A DNA stretch of 47,432 nucleotides from Rhodospirillaceae bacterium (lineage in GTDB: Bacteria; Pseudomonadota; Gammaproteobacteria; Steroidobacterales; Rariloculaceae), in NCBI GenBank assembly GCA_024638465.1, contig JAHEKF010000023.1:1-47432 (forward strand), written 5' to 3'. Position 1 is the first letter of the stretch. Each line of letters begins with the position of its first letter. Below the pieces are notes generated by a model. That model saw only the letters and a program-made list of their open reading frames with translations. It did no database searches and had not been told where the DNA came from. Position numbers and translations under genes: made by a program. This document shows positions 34,046-43,552 of this stretch, one piece after another.

Positions 34046-34654
34046 ATGTCACGAGAAATCGAAGACCAGATGTCGGCTTTTGCCGACGATGAATTGTTGG
34101 CCGAGGAATGCGAGTTTCTCGTGCGTCGTCTAGAGCGCGATACCGTGAAGCGCGAGAAGATGCTGCGCTACGCCGTCATCGGGGCGTCGATTCGCGGCGA
34201 TTTGCTCGGTCCTGATCCCGACGTCTTGCGCAAGCGCTTGCGACAGACACTGGACGGTGTGAGTCTCGCGCCCGCACCGGCAGCTGCGACGCCAGGACCC
34301 GGAGCTCGGTTGCTGCGTCCTCTGGTGGGCACTGGAATTGCCGCGGCAGCAGCGGTCGTTGGCCTGCTTGCCATCTATAATTCAACGCAGGTTGGTTATG
34401 ACGATGCCGCTCCGGCGATGGCTTCCGAGCAGGCGCCGGTCGATGTGGCGGCGCCGAGCTACGTCGTTCCGCAGGACGCAACCGTCAATCTGGTCGTATC
34501 CGACGCTTCAAGCCGGCCTCCGGCGCGTTTGACGAATTATCTCGTTCGTCACGGCGAGTACGCGATTGGAATCGGTCGCACATCGATCCACTCGAATGTT
34601 GTGAGTGGCCGTGATGCAGGGCTGGTCGACCAGCCGGAATCCGCGGAGGACTAG
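34046..34654 (+). CDS. mucA: Anti-sigma-E factor RseA/MucA
   Basis: The 202-residue protein begins with the sigma-binding domain (MSAFADDELLAEECEFLVRR, conserved in RseA), has one transmembrane helix at about residues 95-112 (GTGIAAAAAVVGLLAIY) and a periplasmic domain ending LVRHGEYAIGIGRTS. It holds RpoE at the membrane until cut by DegS- and RseP-type proteases. Position between rpoE and mucB is canonical. An alanine/proline-rich linker (about 75-90) precedes the helix. Confidence 0.92.
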   Translation: MSREIEDQMSAFADDELLAEECEFLVRRLERDTVKREKMLRYAVIGASIRGDLLGPDPDVLRKRLRQTLDGVSLAPAPAAATPGPGARLLRPLVGTGIAAAAAVVGLLAIYNSTQVGYDDAAPAMASEQAPVDVAAPSYVVPQDATVNLVVSDASSRPPARLTNYLVRHGEYAIGIGRTSIHSNVVSGRDAGLVDQPESAED

Positions 34655-34657
34655 CGC

Positions 34658-35620
34658 GTGCGGCGTTTCGGAATGACTCCACTCGTTGCTGGCGGCGTCG
34701 CGTTGCTGGTTACGATTCCCGCGATCGCTCAGGATGCGCAAAGCTGGCTCTCGCGCATGAGTATGGCGGTCGAAGAGCTGAGTTATCAGGGCACATTTCT
34801 GCATATGCAGGACGGCAATGCCGAAACGCTGGAGATCGTTCATCTCAATGACAACGGTCGCGTGAGTGAGCGGATTCTTGCGCTCGATGGCGTCGCCCGC
34901 GAGATCATCCGTCAGGAAGATGAAGTTCAGTGCATTCTTCCGGATCGTCAGGCCGTGCTGCTCGAGGAAAGGCGCGAAGTCAGTCCGCTGGTATCGGCGC
35001 TTCCGAACTATTCTGATGAACTGCTGCGCCACTACGAGTTCGCACTGCACGAGACCGATCGTGTCGCCGAGCGGCGGACACAGGTCGTCAGTATCGTTCC
35101 GCGCGACGGTTACCGATACGGGTACAAACTCTGGCTCGATGAGGAGACGGCGATGCCCCTGAAATCGCAGCTCGTTGACGACCAGGGTACCGTTCTCGAG
35201 CAGATCCTGTTCGCGCAGCTCGAGATCTCCGATTCGATACCCAGAGCTGCGGTTGAGCCGACGATAGACACCGAAGGATTTCGGCTGTTCCGACCCAACC
35301 AATCGGTCGAAACTACCGATGAGACGCCGCTATTGCGAGCCGCAAACGTGCCGGAGGGCTTCGCTCTCTCGAACGAGTCCAAGCGGCCGATCGCGGGATC
35401 CGAATATCCGGTCGAGCACCTCGTCTACTCTGACGGCCTGGCGATCGTATCTGTCTTCATCGAGGATCCACAGAGCGATACCGACGTCGTCGAGGGCCAT
35501 TCCCGGGTCGGCACTGCCAACGCGTTCTCGTTGAACGTGAGCGGTCGGCAGGTCACGGCGGTTGGCGAAGTGCCGCAACGAACGGTCGAGTCGATCGCGA
35601 CATCCTTGCGGCCGCAGTAG
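34658..35620 (+). CDS. mucB: Sigma-E negative regulator RseB/MucB
   Basis: GTG 34658 follows GGAGGA with seven-base spacing and gives 320 residues; ATG 34673 is less well served. A signal peptide (LLVTIPAIAQ) leads into the two-domain MucB/RseB fold with WLSRMSMAVEELSYQGTFLH and, in the second domain, PEGFALSNESKRP. It is periplasmic, binds the MucA/RseA tail and blocks its cleavage; lipoprotein or LPS signals release it. Starts three bases after mucA. Confidence 0.94.
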   Translation: MRRFGMTPLVAGGVALLVTIPAIAQDAQSWLSRMSMAVEELSYQGTFLHMQDGNAETLEIVHLNDNGRVSERILALDGVAREIIRQEDEVQCILPDRQAVLLEERREVSPLVSALPNYSDELLRHYEFALHETDRVAERRTQVVSIVPRDGYRYGYKLWLDEETAMPLKSQLVDDQGTVLEQILFAQLEISDSIPRAAVEPTIDTEGFRLFRPNQSVETTDETPLLRAANVPEGFALSNESKRPIAGSEYPVEHLVYSDGLAIVSVFIEDPQSDTDVVEGHSRVGTANAFSLNVSGRQVTAVGEVPQRTVESIATSLRPQ

Positions 35621-35656
35621 AGAAGACCTCACCACTGAATGAGAGCCGAGGAGCAA

Positions 35657-36064
35657 ATGCGGACGCGGGCTCGCGTCTGCGCGCGTAACACAGCGGGCCG
35701 GGTTGATCTGGAGTTCTTGGCGGCCAAAGGTTGTCGAGGCTGCGAAGGTGCATGTAACTGGTTCAGGCGGTCGGCGGTATCGCGGTTCAGCGTTTCGTCC
35801 GACGAAGAGTACGCAGTGGGTCAGCGCGTTTTCGTCGAACTACCCGCGCGATACGTCCTTTACGGGGCGGCGCTATTGCACGGTCTTCCGTGGTTGTCCT
35901 TGCTCGCCGGCGCGTCTGTCGGCGCGCTCTGGGGAGGCTCGGATCTGAGCTGCCTCGCCGGCGCTGCTACCGGGCTTGCCCTTGCAGCAGTTGCGGTCGG
36001 CCGGTTGCAGCCACGACTCCGGTCTGTGGCCGAAGCTCATCTTTGCGTACTGCCGTACAAGTGA
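35657..36064 (+). CDS. rseC: RseC/MucC-family inner membrane regulator
   Basis: ATG 35657, preceded by GGAG, gives 135 residues; ATG 35639 would add six with no ribosome site. It has the cysteine cluster GCRGCEGACN (three to four cysteines near residue 30), typical of RseC, and two transmembrane helices (YGAALLHGLPWLSLLAG and SCLAGAATGLALAAVAVG). RseC proteins act at the sigma-E locus and in SoxR reduction. The stop overlaps the following gene by GTGA. Confidence 0.9.
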   Translation: MRTRARVCARNTAGRVDLEFLAAKGCRGCEGACNWFRRSAVSRFSVSSDEEYAVGQRVFVELPARYVLYGAALLHGLPWLSLLAGASVGALWGGSDLSCLAGAATGLALAAVAVGRLQPRLRSVAEAHLCVLPYK

Positions 36065-36309
36065 AGATCCTCAATCTCTACAGTCGGCCGGACTGCCATC
36101 TCTGCGAAGAGCTTGCCGAAGCGCTTGCGCCGTTGCTGCGAGGAAGAGCGGAAGTACGCGTCGTCAATATCGACCAGGACCTGGAGCTGAAAAAGCGCTA
36201 TGGGTTACGCATACCGGTGTTGACGGCCGGCGATACCGAATTGTCGGAATTTCCGCTCGACGTTGCTGCTGTTGAAGCTTACCTGGACTCAGGCGACGCC
36301 ACCGCCTAG
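36061..36309 (+). CDS. Glutaredoxin-like thiol protein (DUF836 family)
   Basis: GTG 36061 overlaps the rseC stop by four bases. The 82-residue product starts with [21 protein letters not shown], in which CHLC is the redox-active CxxC of the DUF836 glutaredoxin-like family, and continues with the beta-strand [20 protein letters not shown] and cis-proline in RIPVLTAG. A cytoplasmic thiol-disulfide role is inferred. It ends eight bases before lepA, as in several gammaproteobacteria. Confidence 0.9.
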   Translation: MKILNLYSRPDCHLCEELAEALAPLLRGRAEVRVVNIDQDLELKKRYGLRIPVLTAGDTELSEFPLDVAAVEAYLDSGDATA

Positions 36310-36317
36310 ACGCGCTT

Positions 36318-38111
36318 ATGGATCATATTCGAAATTTCTCGATCATCGCTCATATCGACCACGGCAAATCGACGCTCGCGGACCGGATGATTCAGCTCTG
36401 CGGCGGCCTGAGTGAGCGGGAAATGGCGGATCAGGTACTCGATTCGATGGATCTGGAGCGCGAGCGGGGCATTACGATCAAGGCGCAGAGCGTTTCGCTC
36501 GATTATCAAGCGGCCGACGGTCGAACTTATCAGCTCAATCTGATAGATACACCGGGGCACGTGGATTTTTCCTATGAGGTCTCGCGTTCGCTTGCTGCGT
36601 GCGAAGGCGCGCTCCTCGTCGTCGACGCCGCACAGGGCGTAGAAGCGCAAAGCGTGGCAAATTGTTATACCGCTATCGACCAGGGTATCGAGGTGCTTCC
36701 GGTCATCAACAAGATCGATCTTCCAGCGGCTGATGCCGACAGAGTCGCGCACGAAATCGAAGAGATCATCGGTCTCGACGCGCAGAACGCGCTTCAAATA
36801 AGTGCGAAGACGGGCTTGGGGGTTGGAGATGTTCTCGAGCGAATTATCAAAGATATTCCTCCACCGGTGGGTGACGTCGATGCGCCGCTACAGGCTCTGA
36901 TCATCGATTCCTGGTTCGACGCATACGTTGGTGTCGTCTCGCTCGTCAAAGTAGTGAACGGAACAATGCATCGTGGCCGTAAGATCGAGATCCTGTCGAC
37001 AGAGCGAACCTATGGTGCGGATCGGCTTGGCGTATTTACGCCGAAAATGAGCGATCGCAACGAACTCAAAGCCGGGGAAGTGGGCTATGTCATCGCCGGA
37101 ATCAAGGAGATCAACGGCGCTCCGGTCGGAGATACGATCACCGATGCGGGCACGGCCGATCCGCAGCCGCTGCCGGGGTTCGAGCGTGTGCAGCCGCGAG
37201 TGTTCGCAGGTCTTTTCCCGATCGTCTCTGACGACTACGAAACATTTCGCGAGGCGCTCGAGAAACTCAGGCTCAACGATGCGGCGCTGCATTTCGAGCC
37301 GGAGGGGAGCGCCGCACTGGGATTCGGCTTTCGATGCGGGTTCCTCGGACTCCTGCATCTCGAGATCGTTCAGGAGCGGCTGGAGCGGGAATACGGTCTG
37401 GAGCTGATTTCGACCGCACCGACTGTCGTCTACGAAATCGAAAACGCAACCGGGGACATCGTCAAGGTAGAGAATCCGGCGGAGCTGCCCGAGCGAAATC
37501 AGATCCAGGAAATTCGCGAGCCGATCATTCTTGCGACGATACTGGTTCCCCAGGAACATGTGGGGGCGATAATAAAACTTTGCGTCGAGAAGCGCGGTGT
37601 CCAGAAGCGCTTGCAGTACCTCGGCAACCAGGTATCTCTCGATTATGAATTGCCAATGGCCGAGGTTGTTATGGACTTTTTTGACAGACTCAAGTCTGTC
37701 AGCAGAGGTTACGCATCTTTCGATTATCAATTCCTGAGGTTCGAAGCCGCCGATCTCGTCAAGCTGGATATTCTCATCAACAGGGAGCGCGTCGATGCTA
37801 TGTCGGTGATCGTTCACCGTTCCGTAGCCGACAGGCGCGGGCGCCAATTGGTCGAAACACTGCGTGAAGTCATTCCTCGGCAGCAATTCGAAGTCGCGAT
37901 TCAGGCTGCGATCGGAGCGCAAATCATTGCGCGAAGTACTGTAAAGCCCGTCCGCAAGGATGTGACCGCGAAGCTATACGGCGGCGACGTTACGCGAAAG
38001 AGAAAACTGCTGGAGAAGCAGAAAGCGGGCAAGCGCAGAATGAAACAATTGGGAACTGTTGAAATTCCACAAGAAGCGTTTCTCGCCGTGTTGCAGGGGG
38101 GCAGAAAATGA
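36318..38111 (+). CDS. lepA: Elongation factor 4 (LepA)
   Basis: The 597-residue translational GTPase is of normal length. The G domain shows [19 protein letters not shown] (G1), [11 protein letters not shown] (G2), [12 protein letters not shown] (G3) and NKIDLPAAD (G4). Domains II-III, the EF-G-like domain V and the LepA-specific C-terminal domain ([20 protein letters not shown]) follow. LepA affects initiation and elongation on stressed ribosomes. Its stop overlaps a tiny reading frame, ATGA at 38108, leading to lepB. Confidence 0.98.
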   Translation: MDHIRNFSIIAHIDHGKSTLADRMIQLCGGLSEREMADQVLDSMDLERERGITIKAQSVSLDYQAADGRTYQLNLIDTPGHVDFSYEVSRSLAACEGALLVVDAAQGVEAQSVANCYTAIDQGIEVLPVINKIDLPAADADRVAHEIEEIIGLDAQNALQISAKTGLGVGDVLERIIKDIPPPVGDVDAPLQALIIDSWFDAYVGVVSLVKVVNGTMHRGRKIEILSTERTYGADRLGVFTPKMSDRNELKAGEVGYVIAGIKEINGAPVGDTITDAGTADPQPLPGFERVQPRVFAGLFPIVSDDYETFREALEKLRLNDAALHFEPEGSAALGFGFRCGFLGLLHLEIVQERLEREYGLELISTAPTVVYEIENATGDIVKVENPAELPERNQIQEIREPIILATILVPQEHVGAIIKLCVEKRGVQKRLQYLGNQVSLDYELPMAEVVMDFFDRLKSVSRGYASFDYQFLRFEAADLVKLDILINRERVDAMSVIVHRSVADRRGRQLVETLREVIPRQQFEVAIQAAIGAQIIARSTVKPVRKDVTAKLYGGDVTRKRKLLEKQKAGKRRMKQLGTVEIPQEAFLAVLQGGRK

Positions 38112-38158
38112 CCAATACTCCGCCCCGTTCAGCCAGCCGTAAATTGGGAATGCCGTAG
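38108..38158 (+). CDS. Possible 16-codon linking ORF between lepA and lepB
   Basis: ATG 38108 overlaps the lepA stop (ATGA); the frame reads 16 codons ([16 protein letters not shown]) and ends in TAG at 38156-38158, overlapping the lepB GTG start (TAGTG). Such an arrangement could let ribosomes leaving lepA re-initiate twice and reach lepB, whose own start has no strong ribosome site. It may be a chance frame of this 46-base gap; no similarity is recognised. Confidence 0.3.
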   Translation: MTNTPPRSASRKLGMP

Positions 38159-38919
38159 TGGATTTCGCTCTGATTCTCGTCGTTGCGACGGCCCTTTCGG
38201 GATTGATTTGGGCGCTCGACGCGATGCTGTTCGGCCGCAAGAGGGCCGACGGTGCCCGAGAGCCGATAATGGTCGAATACGCACGGTCGTTTTTCCCGAT
38301 TTTGTTGCTGGTGCTGGTTCTCCGGTCGTTTTTGTTCGAGCCCTTCCGTATTCCCTCGGGATCAATGATGCCAACTCTTCTCGAGGGAGATTTCATTTTT
38401 GTGAACAAGTTCGCGTATGGACTTCGTCTCCCGGTTATAAATACGAAGATATTGGAGGTAGGTGAGCCCGAGTACGGCGACGTTGTCGTATTCAAGTTGC
38501 CGTCAGATCCTCGTATTAACTACATCAAGCGGGTGGTAGGACTCCCCGGCGATGTCGTTACCTACGATCAGGAGAGTAAGCAACTGGTGATAAACGGCGA
38601 GCCAATCTCCCAGGATCTTCTCGGCAACTATGAGGGCGAATTGGGCCTGCAGGTCGTTCGGGAAGGACTCGGTGATTCTGAGCATCTCTTGTTGCTCACG
38701 AGGAATCGGCTCAGCCCTGGTGGAACTTACGAGGTTCCGGAGGGGCATTATTTCGTGATGGGGGACCATCGCGACAATAGTCGTGACAGCCGGTTCGAAG
38801 GTGTCCGGTTTATTCCGGAGCATCGTCTGGTCGGGAAAGCCGTTCGTATCTGGATGAACTGGCGATGGCCAGCTGAAGGAGGACCAATATGGAACCGTAT
38901 CGGCGACCGAATCGATTGA
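38158..38919 (+). CDS. lepB: Signal peptidase I
   Basis: GTG 38158 gives 253 residues. Two N-terminal membrane helices (about 1-20 and 45-60) precede the periplasmic catalytic domain. The Ser-Lys dyad is visible: S69 in PSGSMMPTL and K124 in YIKRVVGLPGD; the third signature MGDHRDNSRDSR is intact. It removes signal peptides from exported proteins, including several encoded in this window. It follows lepA in the conserved order. The next gene begins within its last 31 bases. Confidence 0.97.
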   Translation: MDFALILVVATALSGLIWALDAMLFGRKRADGAREPIMVEYARSFFPILLLVLVLRSFLFEPFRIPSGSMMPTLLEGDFIFVNKFAYGLRLPVINTKILEVGEPEYGDVVVFKLPSDPRINYIKRVVGLPGDVVTYDQESKQLVINGEPISQDLLGNYEGELGLQVVREGLGDSEHLLLLTRNRLSPGGTYEVPEGHYFVMGDHRDNSRDSRFEGVRFIPEHRLVGKAVRIWMNWRWPAEGGPIWNRIGDRID

Positions 38920-39290
38920 ACATCTCGATGTATCGACGCCAGGCGGGGATTACCGCGCTCGGTTTTCTGATCCTTGCGATCGTGTTTGGCGCAGTCGGGC
39001 TCGCAGTCCTCAAAGTTACACCGCTCTACGTTCAGGGTATGCGCGTAAGAACCGTTCTGTCCGATCTCAAGACCGAGATGGATGGCGCGGGAACAACCGC
39101 GAATAACTTGCGGCTCAATCTCAGTAGCCGACTTTACGTCGAAGGCATTCAGCTCGAACCCGAAGCCGTCAAGATCACGCCGGGAACAAACGGATACAAC
39201 ATACGCGTACAATTCGACAACCGAACGCGATTCGTCGACGATATCTACTTTCTTATTGCGGTAGACGAGCAGACTGAGATTCGTCGGTGA
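38889..39290 (+). CDS. DUF4845 single-pass membrane protein
   Basis: ATG 38889 lies within lepB and is preceded by AAGGAGGA with five-base spacing, the best ribosome site in the area, giving 133 residues. ATG 38928 would suit a non-overlapping gene. It has a pseudopilin-like N-terminus, RRQAGITALGFLILAIVFGA, a single hydrophobic helix, then a small periplasmic domain. This matches the DUF4845 family commonly found between lepB and rnc in beta- and gammaproteobacteria; the function is unknown. rnc starts within its last four bases. Confidence 0.88.
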   Translation: MEPYRRPNRLNISMYRRQAGITALGFLILAIVFGAVGLAVLKVTPLYVQGMRVRTVLSDLKTEMDGAGTTANNLRLNLSSRLYVEGIQLEPEAVKITPGTNGYNIRVQFDNRTRFVDDIYFLIAVDEQTEIRR

Positions 39291-39973
39291 CGACTCGGCT
39301 CCTCTGGGTCGACAAGAATCTACAGTACCAGTTCCGCGATTCGAGCCTGCTCGAACTCGCGTTTACCCACCGGAGTGCGGCGAAGCACAATAATGAGCGT
39401 CTCGAGTTCCTGGGCGACGCGTTTCTTAATTTCTCGATCGCGCGAAAGCTTTTCGAGATTCGTCCCGATGACTCCGAGGGCGACCTAAGTCGTCTGCGGG
39501 CTTCGCTGGTAAAAGGTAAGACCCTTGCTGAACTGGGGCGCGAACTGGATATAGCGCCTTTGATTGCATTGGGTGCCGGAGAGCAGCGCAGCGGTGGCTC
39601 GAATCGCGATTCGACCGTCGCAAATGCGGTCGAGGCCATTATCGGCGCGGTGCTGCTCGACGGTGGAACGAAGGCCGCCGATTCCTGCGTTGAGCGTTTG
39701 TTCGGGAAGCGCCTGGCGAAATTGCCCTCCGCAGAGAGTCTCAAGGATGCGAAGACGAGGCTGCAGGAGTGGTTGCAGGGTCGTGGGCTCGGCTTACCGA
39801 ATTACGAAGTAGAATCTGTCACTGGTAAACCCCATAAACAAAGCTTCGTGATCTCTTGCGGTTTGCCTGACTCGGGTCTGAGTACGACTGGCCACGGCCG
39901 GAGTCGTCGGCACGCTGAGCAGGAGGCCGCGGAACGGATGCTCTCAGAATTGGACAGTGACGGAAAAAACTAA
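39287..39973 (+). CDS. rnc: Ribonuclease III
   Basis: GTG 39287 overlaps the preceding stop. The 228-residue enzyme has the endonuclease domain with the signature NNERLEFLGDAFLNFSIARK (D44 is catalytic), and TVANAVEAIIGAVLLDGG with E116 kept, and a C-terminal double-stranded RNA-binding domain (DAKTRLQEWLQGRG ... AEQEAAERMLSEL). The metal ligand that is D114 in E. coli is N113 here. It processes rRNA and mRNA. Its 3' end overlaps era by 17 bases, as usual for rnc-era. Confidence 0.96.
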   Translation: MTTRLLWVDKNLQYQFRDSSLLELAFTHRSAAKHNNERLEFLGDAFLNFSIARKLFEIRPDDSEGDLSRLRASLVKGKTLAELGRELDIAPLIALGAGEQRSGGSNRDSTVANAVEAIIGAVLLDGGTKAADSCVERLFGKRLAKLPSAESLKDAKTRLQEWLQGRGLGLPNYEVESVTGKPHKQSFVISCGLPDSGLSTTGHGRSRRHAEQEAAERMLSELDSDGKN

Positions 39974-40868
39974 CGCACGCTGCGGCTACGTTGCGATCGT
40001 AGGTCGACCAAACGTCGGAAAGTCGACGCTATTGAATTCGCTGGTCGGCCAGAAGATCAGTATTGTCAGCGCCAAGGCGCATACTACCCGACACCGGATT
40101 CTCGGAGTGCTGAATCATGGGGAGGATCAGGCGATATTCGTCGATACGCCTGGCCTGCAACACGACCGAAAACACGCACTCCATCGTCTCATGGCGAAGA
40201 CGATCAATCAGGCCATTGCGGACGCCGATACGATCGTGATGCTGGCAGAGGCAGCGAAGTTTACCGCGCGCGACAGGGAACTCGCAGAGTTGTTGCAAGA
40301 ACGTGGTGACGATACGATTCTGGCTCTGAACAAGATTGATTTGCTCGACGATAAGAGCGCGCTGTTACCGATACTGGAGCGACTCGGTTCAGACTACCCG
40401 TTCGCGGCTTTCGTACCGATCTCAGCTCGAAAACAATCCAACCTCGGGCAGCTTTTGACCGAGATCTTCGGTCGGCTTCCGGCGGGTCCACCATTATTTC
40501 CGCGCGGGATGATTACAGATCGCTCGCAGCAGTTCCGGATCGCCGAAGTGATTCGCGAAAAGCTGCTCACGGCCGTTCATCAGGAAGTGCCTTACGGTTT
40601 GACGGTCGAAGTCGAGCATGTCGGTAGAAAGAGTGAAGATCAGGCGCTCGTCCACGCATTAATCTGGCTCGAGCGGGATAGTCATAAGGCAATAGTGATC
40701 GGCAAAGGTGGTAGAGTTCTGAAGTCGATTGGTCGCTCGGCCCGCCTGGAGTTGAAAGAGTTGCTCGGCGAACGCGTTCACCTGGAATTGTGGGTGAAGG
40801 TGCGCGAAAGATGGGCCGATAGCGAACGAGAACTCAGACGGCTGGGCTTCGATCTCGGCACATCGTAG
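39957..40868 (+). CDS. era: GTPase Era
   Basis: GTG 39957 gives 303 residues. The G domain has GRPNVGKSTLLNSLVGQKIS (G1), TTRHRILG (G2), DTPGLQ (G3) and NKID (G4); the C-terminal KH domain contains VIGKGGRVLKSIG. Era binds the 3' end of 16S rRNA and aids 30S subunit maturation. Coupled to rnc by overlap. In the G2/effector area the usual R-Q-T-T-R appears as A-H-T-T-R, a mild change. Confidence 0.97.
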   Translation: MTEKTNARCGYVAIVGRPNVGKSTLLNSLVGQKISIVSAKAHTTRHRILGVLNHGEDQAIFVDTPGLQHDRKHALHRLMAKTINQAIADADTIVMLAEAAKFTARDRELAELLQERGDDTILALNKIDLLDDKSALLPILERLGSDYPFAAFVPISARKQSNLGQLLTEIFGRLPAGPPLFPRGMITDRSQQFRIAEVIREKLLTAVHQEVPYGLTVEVEHVGRKSEDQALVHALIWLERDSHKAIVIGKGGRVLKSIGRSARLELKELLGERVHLELWVKVRERWADSERELRRLGFDLGTS

Positions 40869-40898
40869 TTCGCGCCGCTACTATTACCGACTAAAACA

Positions 40899-41633
40899 AT
40901 GACGGAAAGAGAAAGCGTTCAGTTGGAGGATGCCTTCCTGCTGCATCAGCGCGCGTACCGTAACACCAGCCAGATCATCGAGTGCCTGACCAGGGATCAC
41001 GGGCTGGTTGCGCTCGTCGCGCAGGGATCCCGTCGCCCGAAAGGAGGCCAGCGGGCGATTCTGCAGCCCTTTTTGCCGCTTCGTATCTCCTGGATCAGGC
41101 GCGGCGAACTCGGTCGAATGATTCAGGTCGAGCCTCGTGCGCCGGCTGCCGAACTGGACGGCCGTACTTTACTGGCCGGGTTCTATCTGAATGAACTCGT
41201 CATACGTTTGCTCGCTCGAGGCGACGCCAATGCGGCCGCCTATTCCTGTTATAGTCGCGCTCTCGTCGAACTCGAAGCCGGGATCAGTACGGCTGCAAGT
41301 GTAAGACTCTTCGAGTATCGATTTCTCGAGGCGTTAGGTTACGGGCTCAACCTGAACGACGAAGTAGAGACCGATGAGCCTATTCGCGCCGATGCTCGTT
41401 ACCGTTTCGAACCCGAGGTTGGCGCTAGATACGTCGAAGGCGATACAAGTGAAGGCGACGTATTTTGGGGACGGGAATTGATCTCATTGCGGGACGAGGA
41501 TCTGGGGGACGAAGCGAGCTTGCGTGCTGCGAGGCGGTTACTCGCTCGCGCTCTGCAACCTTACCTCGGAGACCGGCCGCTGCGAACGCGCGCGGTCCTC
41601 AAGGATCTCGTCGCTGCCGGAGTTGAGCTGTGA
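40899..41633 (+). CDS. recO: DNA repair protein RecO
   Basis: The 244-residue protein has the N-terminal OB fold ([20 protein letters not shown], then [15 protein letters not shown]) followed by the helical domain ([27 protein letters not shown]). RecO loads RecA onto SSB-coated DNA with RecR. No zinc-finger cysteines are seen, as is common in gammaproteobacterial RecO. Lies between era and pdxJ in the conserved order; the stop overlaps the pdxJ start by GTGA. Confidence 0.95.
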   Translation: MTERESVQLEDAFLLHQRAYRNTSQIIECLTRDHGLVALVAQGSRRPKGGQRAILQPFLPLRISWIRRGELGRMIQVEPRAPAAELDGRTLLAGFYLNELVIRLLARGDANAAAYSCYSRALVELEAGISTAASVRLFEYRFLEALGYGLNLNDEVETDEPIRADARYRFEPEVGARYVEGDTSEGDVFWGRELISLRDEDLGDEASLRAARRLLARALQPYLGDRPLRTRAVLKDLVAAGVEL

Positions 41634-42367
41634 GTTCGCGAGCGCCGATTTCGCTTGGCGTCAATGTCGACCACGTTGCGACGCTGCGACAGGCTCGCGG
41701 GACTCGTTATCCGGATCCCGTGGCGGCGGCTCTACTGGCGGAGCGGGCCGGCGCCGACAGCATCACCATTCATGTTCGCGAAGATCGACGCCATATTCAG
41801 GACCGGGATCTGGAAGTACTGTCGAAGACAATTCAGACTCGAATCAATCTCGAAATGGCTGTCACGGACGCGATGTTGTCGCTGGCTAAAGCCTCGAAAC
41901 CGGCTGATTGCTGCCTTGTGCCGGAGAGCCGCGAGGAATTGACGACGGAAGGTGGACTCGACGTCGCGGGTCAGGCCGGGAAAGTCGAAGCGGCTTGTAG
42001 CGACCTGGAGGCGGCCGGCGTTCGCGTGTCCTTGTTTATCGACCCTGATCCGGAGCAACTCGATGCGAGCCACGCATGCGGTGCGCGGGTTGTAGAACTT
42101 CACACGGGGACCTTCTCCGATGCCGTCGACGAGGAAGAGCAGACCAGGGAACTGGCGCGAATTGCGGCAGCGGCGGAGTACGGCTCCAAGCTGGGATTAA
42201 GAATCCACGCGGGTCACGGGCTGCACTATCACAACGTCCAGCCTATCGCGGCGATAGCGGAGATCGTGGAGCTTAATATCGGGCACGCGATTGTTTCCCG
42301 TGCCGTTTTCGATGGGCTCGCCAAGGCGGTATCGGACATGAAGGCATTGATGCAGGAAGCGCGCTAG
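41630..42367 (+). CDS. pdxJ: Pyridoxine 5'-phosphate synthase
   Basis: GTG 41630 (GTGA overlap with recO) starts a 245-residue TIM-barrel enzyme that condenses 1-deoxyxylulose 5-phosphate and 3-amino-2-oxopropyl phosphate in vitamin B6 synthesis. Conserved segments include [65 protein letters not shown], and [10 protein letters not shown]. The length is normal. acpS begins three bases after the stop. Confidence 0.97.
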   Translation: MSSRAPISLGVNVDHVATLRQARGTRYPDPVAAALLAERAGADSITIHVREDRRHIQDRDLEVLSKTIQTRINLEMAVTDAMLSLAKASKPADCCLVPESREELTTEGGLDVAGQAGKVEAACSDLEAAGVRVSLFIDPDPEQLDASHACGARVVELHTGTFSDAVDEEEQTRELARIAAAAEYGSKLGLRIHAGHGLHYHNVQPIAAIAEIVELNIGHAIVSRAVFDGLAKAVSDMKALMQEAR

Positions 42368-42369
42368 CG

Positions 42370-42765
42370 ATGGTCTTCGGTGTCGGCACGGACATAGTCC
42401 AGGTCCAGCGAATTGAAGATACCTGGAAACGATTCGGTGAACACTTCTCATCGAGACTACTGCTTGACGACGAGCGACAGCTGTTCGAGAAGACCAGGCG
42501 CCACGCCCGATTTCTCGCCATGCGCTTCGCGATCAAGGAATCCGTCGTCAAAGCGATGGGAACCGGTTTCGCAAACGGGATGTGGATTCGCGACGTGGGG
42601 ATGGTGCCGAACAGGCTCGGGCAGCCGCAAATCATCTACTCGGAACGAGGAAAGGCAATGTGCCGGCGTCTGGGTATCGGTGACGGTCACGTGTCAGTTA
42701 CTGACGATGCGGGACTCGTTGTCGCGATGGCTGTACTCATGAAATCGGAACCCGCGGAGGGCTGA
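42370..42765 (+). CDS. acpS: Holo-[acyl-carrier-protein] synthase
   Basis: The 131-residue enzyme transfers 4'-phosphopantetheine from CoA to acyl carrier protein. The magnesium-site motifs are present: GVGTDIVQVQRIE at the N-terminus and RFAIKESVVKAMGTG in the middle; HVSVTDDAGLVVAMAVL ends the fold. A few positions differ from the consensus (AIKES for AAKEA, TDD for SDE) but the catalytic residues remain. Coupled to pdxJ. Confidence 0.95.
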   Translation: MVFGVGTDIVQVQRIEDTWKRFGEHFSSRLLLDDERQLFEKTRRHARFLAMRFAIKESVVKAMGTGFANGMWIRDVGMVPNRLGQPQIIYSERGKAMCRRLGIGDGHVSVTDDAGLVVAMAVLMKSEPAEG

Positions 42766-42766
42766 A

Positions 42767-43552
42767 TTGAATACCTTAGCCTTCGATATCGAGACGATCC
42801 CGGACATCGCTCTTGGCAGGCGACTCTACGATGTCGGGGATCTGGATGACGGATCGGTTGCGAAAATCATGTTTTTCAAGCAACGGCAAGCTCGCAACAC
42901 GAATTTTCTGCCCCTCCCGCAACACCGAATCGTTGCGATTTCGGCTGTCCTCAGGACTCGCGACGATCTCCACGTATTTTCACTGGGTGACGCCGATGCG
43001 GAAGAGAAGGAAATCGTGCAGCGTTTTTACGACGGGCTGGAGCGCTATTCGCCCGAACTCGTTTCGTGGAATGGCGGCGGATTCGATTTGCCGGTGCTGC
43101 ACTATCGTTCGCTACTGCACGGCGTCAACGCCGAGCGGTATTGGGAGACGGGGGGCAACGATCGCGAGTTTCGCTTCAATAATTACCTAAGCCGCTTCCA
43201 TTGGCGGCACATCGACCTTATGGACGTGCTTGCAGGCTTCCAGATAGGCGGTAGATCTTCACTCGAGCAGATCGCAACGATGTTGGGATTTCCCGGCAAA
43301 CTCGGAATGAGCGGAGATCAGGTCTGGGGTCGCTATCAGGCGGGAGAGCTTGCGGCGATTCGTGCTTACTGCGAGACGGATGCGTTAAACACCTTCTTGA
43401 TCTATTTGCGTTTCCAGCTGGTGCGCGGGATTCTCGACGAGAGCCGATATCAGCGCGAACTCGAGCTGTTGCGCGACAAGCTGGAACAGTCAGGCCAGGG
43501 GCACTTTGACGAATTTCTCGAAGCGTGGCGGGCGCGCGTTGATGGCGAATAG
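42767..43552 (+). CDS. PolB-type 3'-5' exonuclease (PF10108-like)
   Basis: TTG 42767 is supported by GGAGG with six-base spacing. The 261-residue protein has the DEDD exonuclease motifs: LAFDIETIPD (Exo I), SWNGGGFDLPVLHYRSL (Exo II) and YCETDALNTFLIYLRF (Exo III). It belongs to the family annotated as predicted 3'-5' exonucleases related to the PolB exonuclease domain. The physiological substrate is not established. It lies between acpS and rlmD, whose start is inside its last 11 bases. Confidence 0.9.
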   Translation: MNTLAFDIETIPDIALGRRLYDVGDLDDGSVAKIMFFKQRQARNTNFLPLPQHRIVAISAVLRTRDDLHVFSLGDADAEEKEIVQRFYDGLERYSPELVSWNGGGFDLPVLHYRSLLHGVNAERYWETGGNDREFRFNNYLSRFHWRHIDLMDVLAGFQIGGRSSLEQIATMLGFPGKLGMSGDQVWGRYQAGELAAIRAYCETDALNTFLIYLRFQLVRGILDESRYQRELELLRDKLEQSGQGHFDEFLEAWRARVDGE

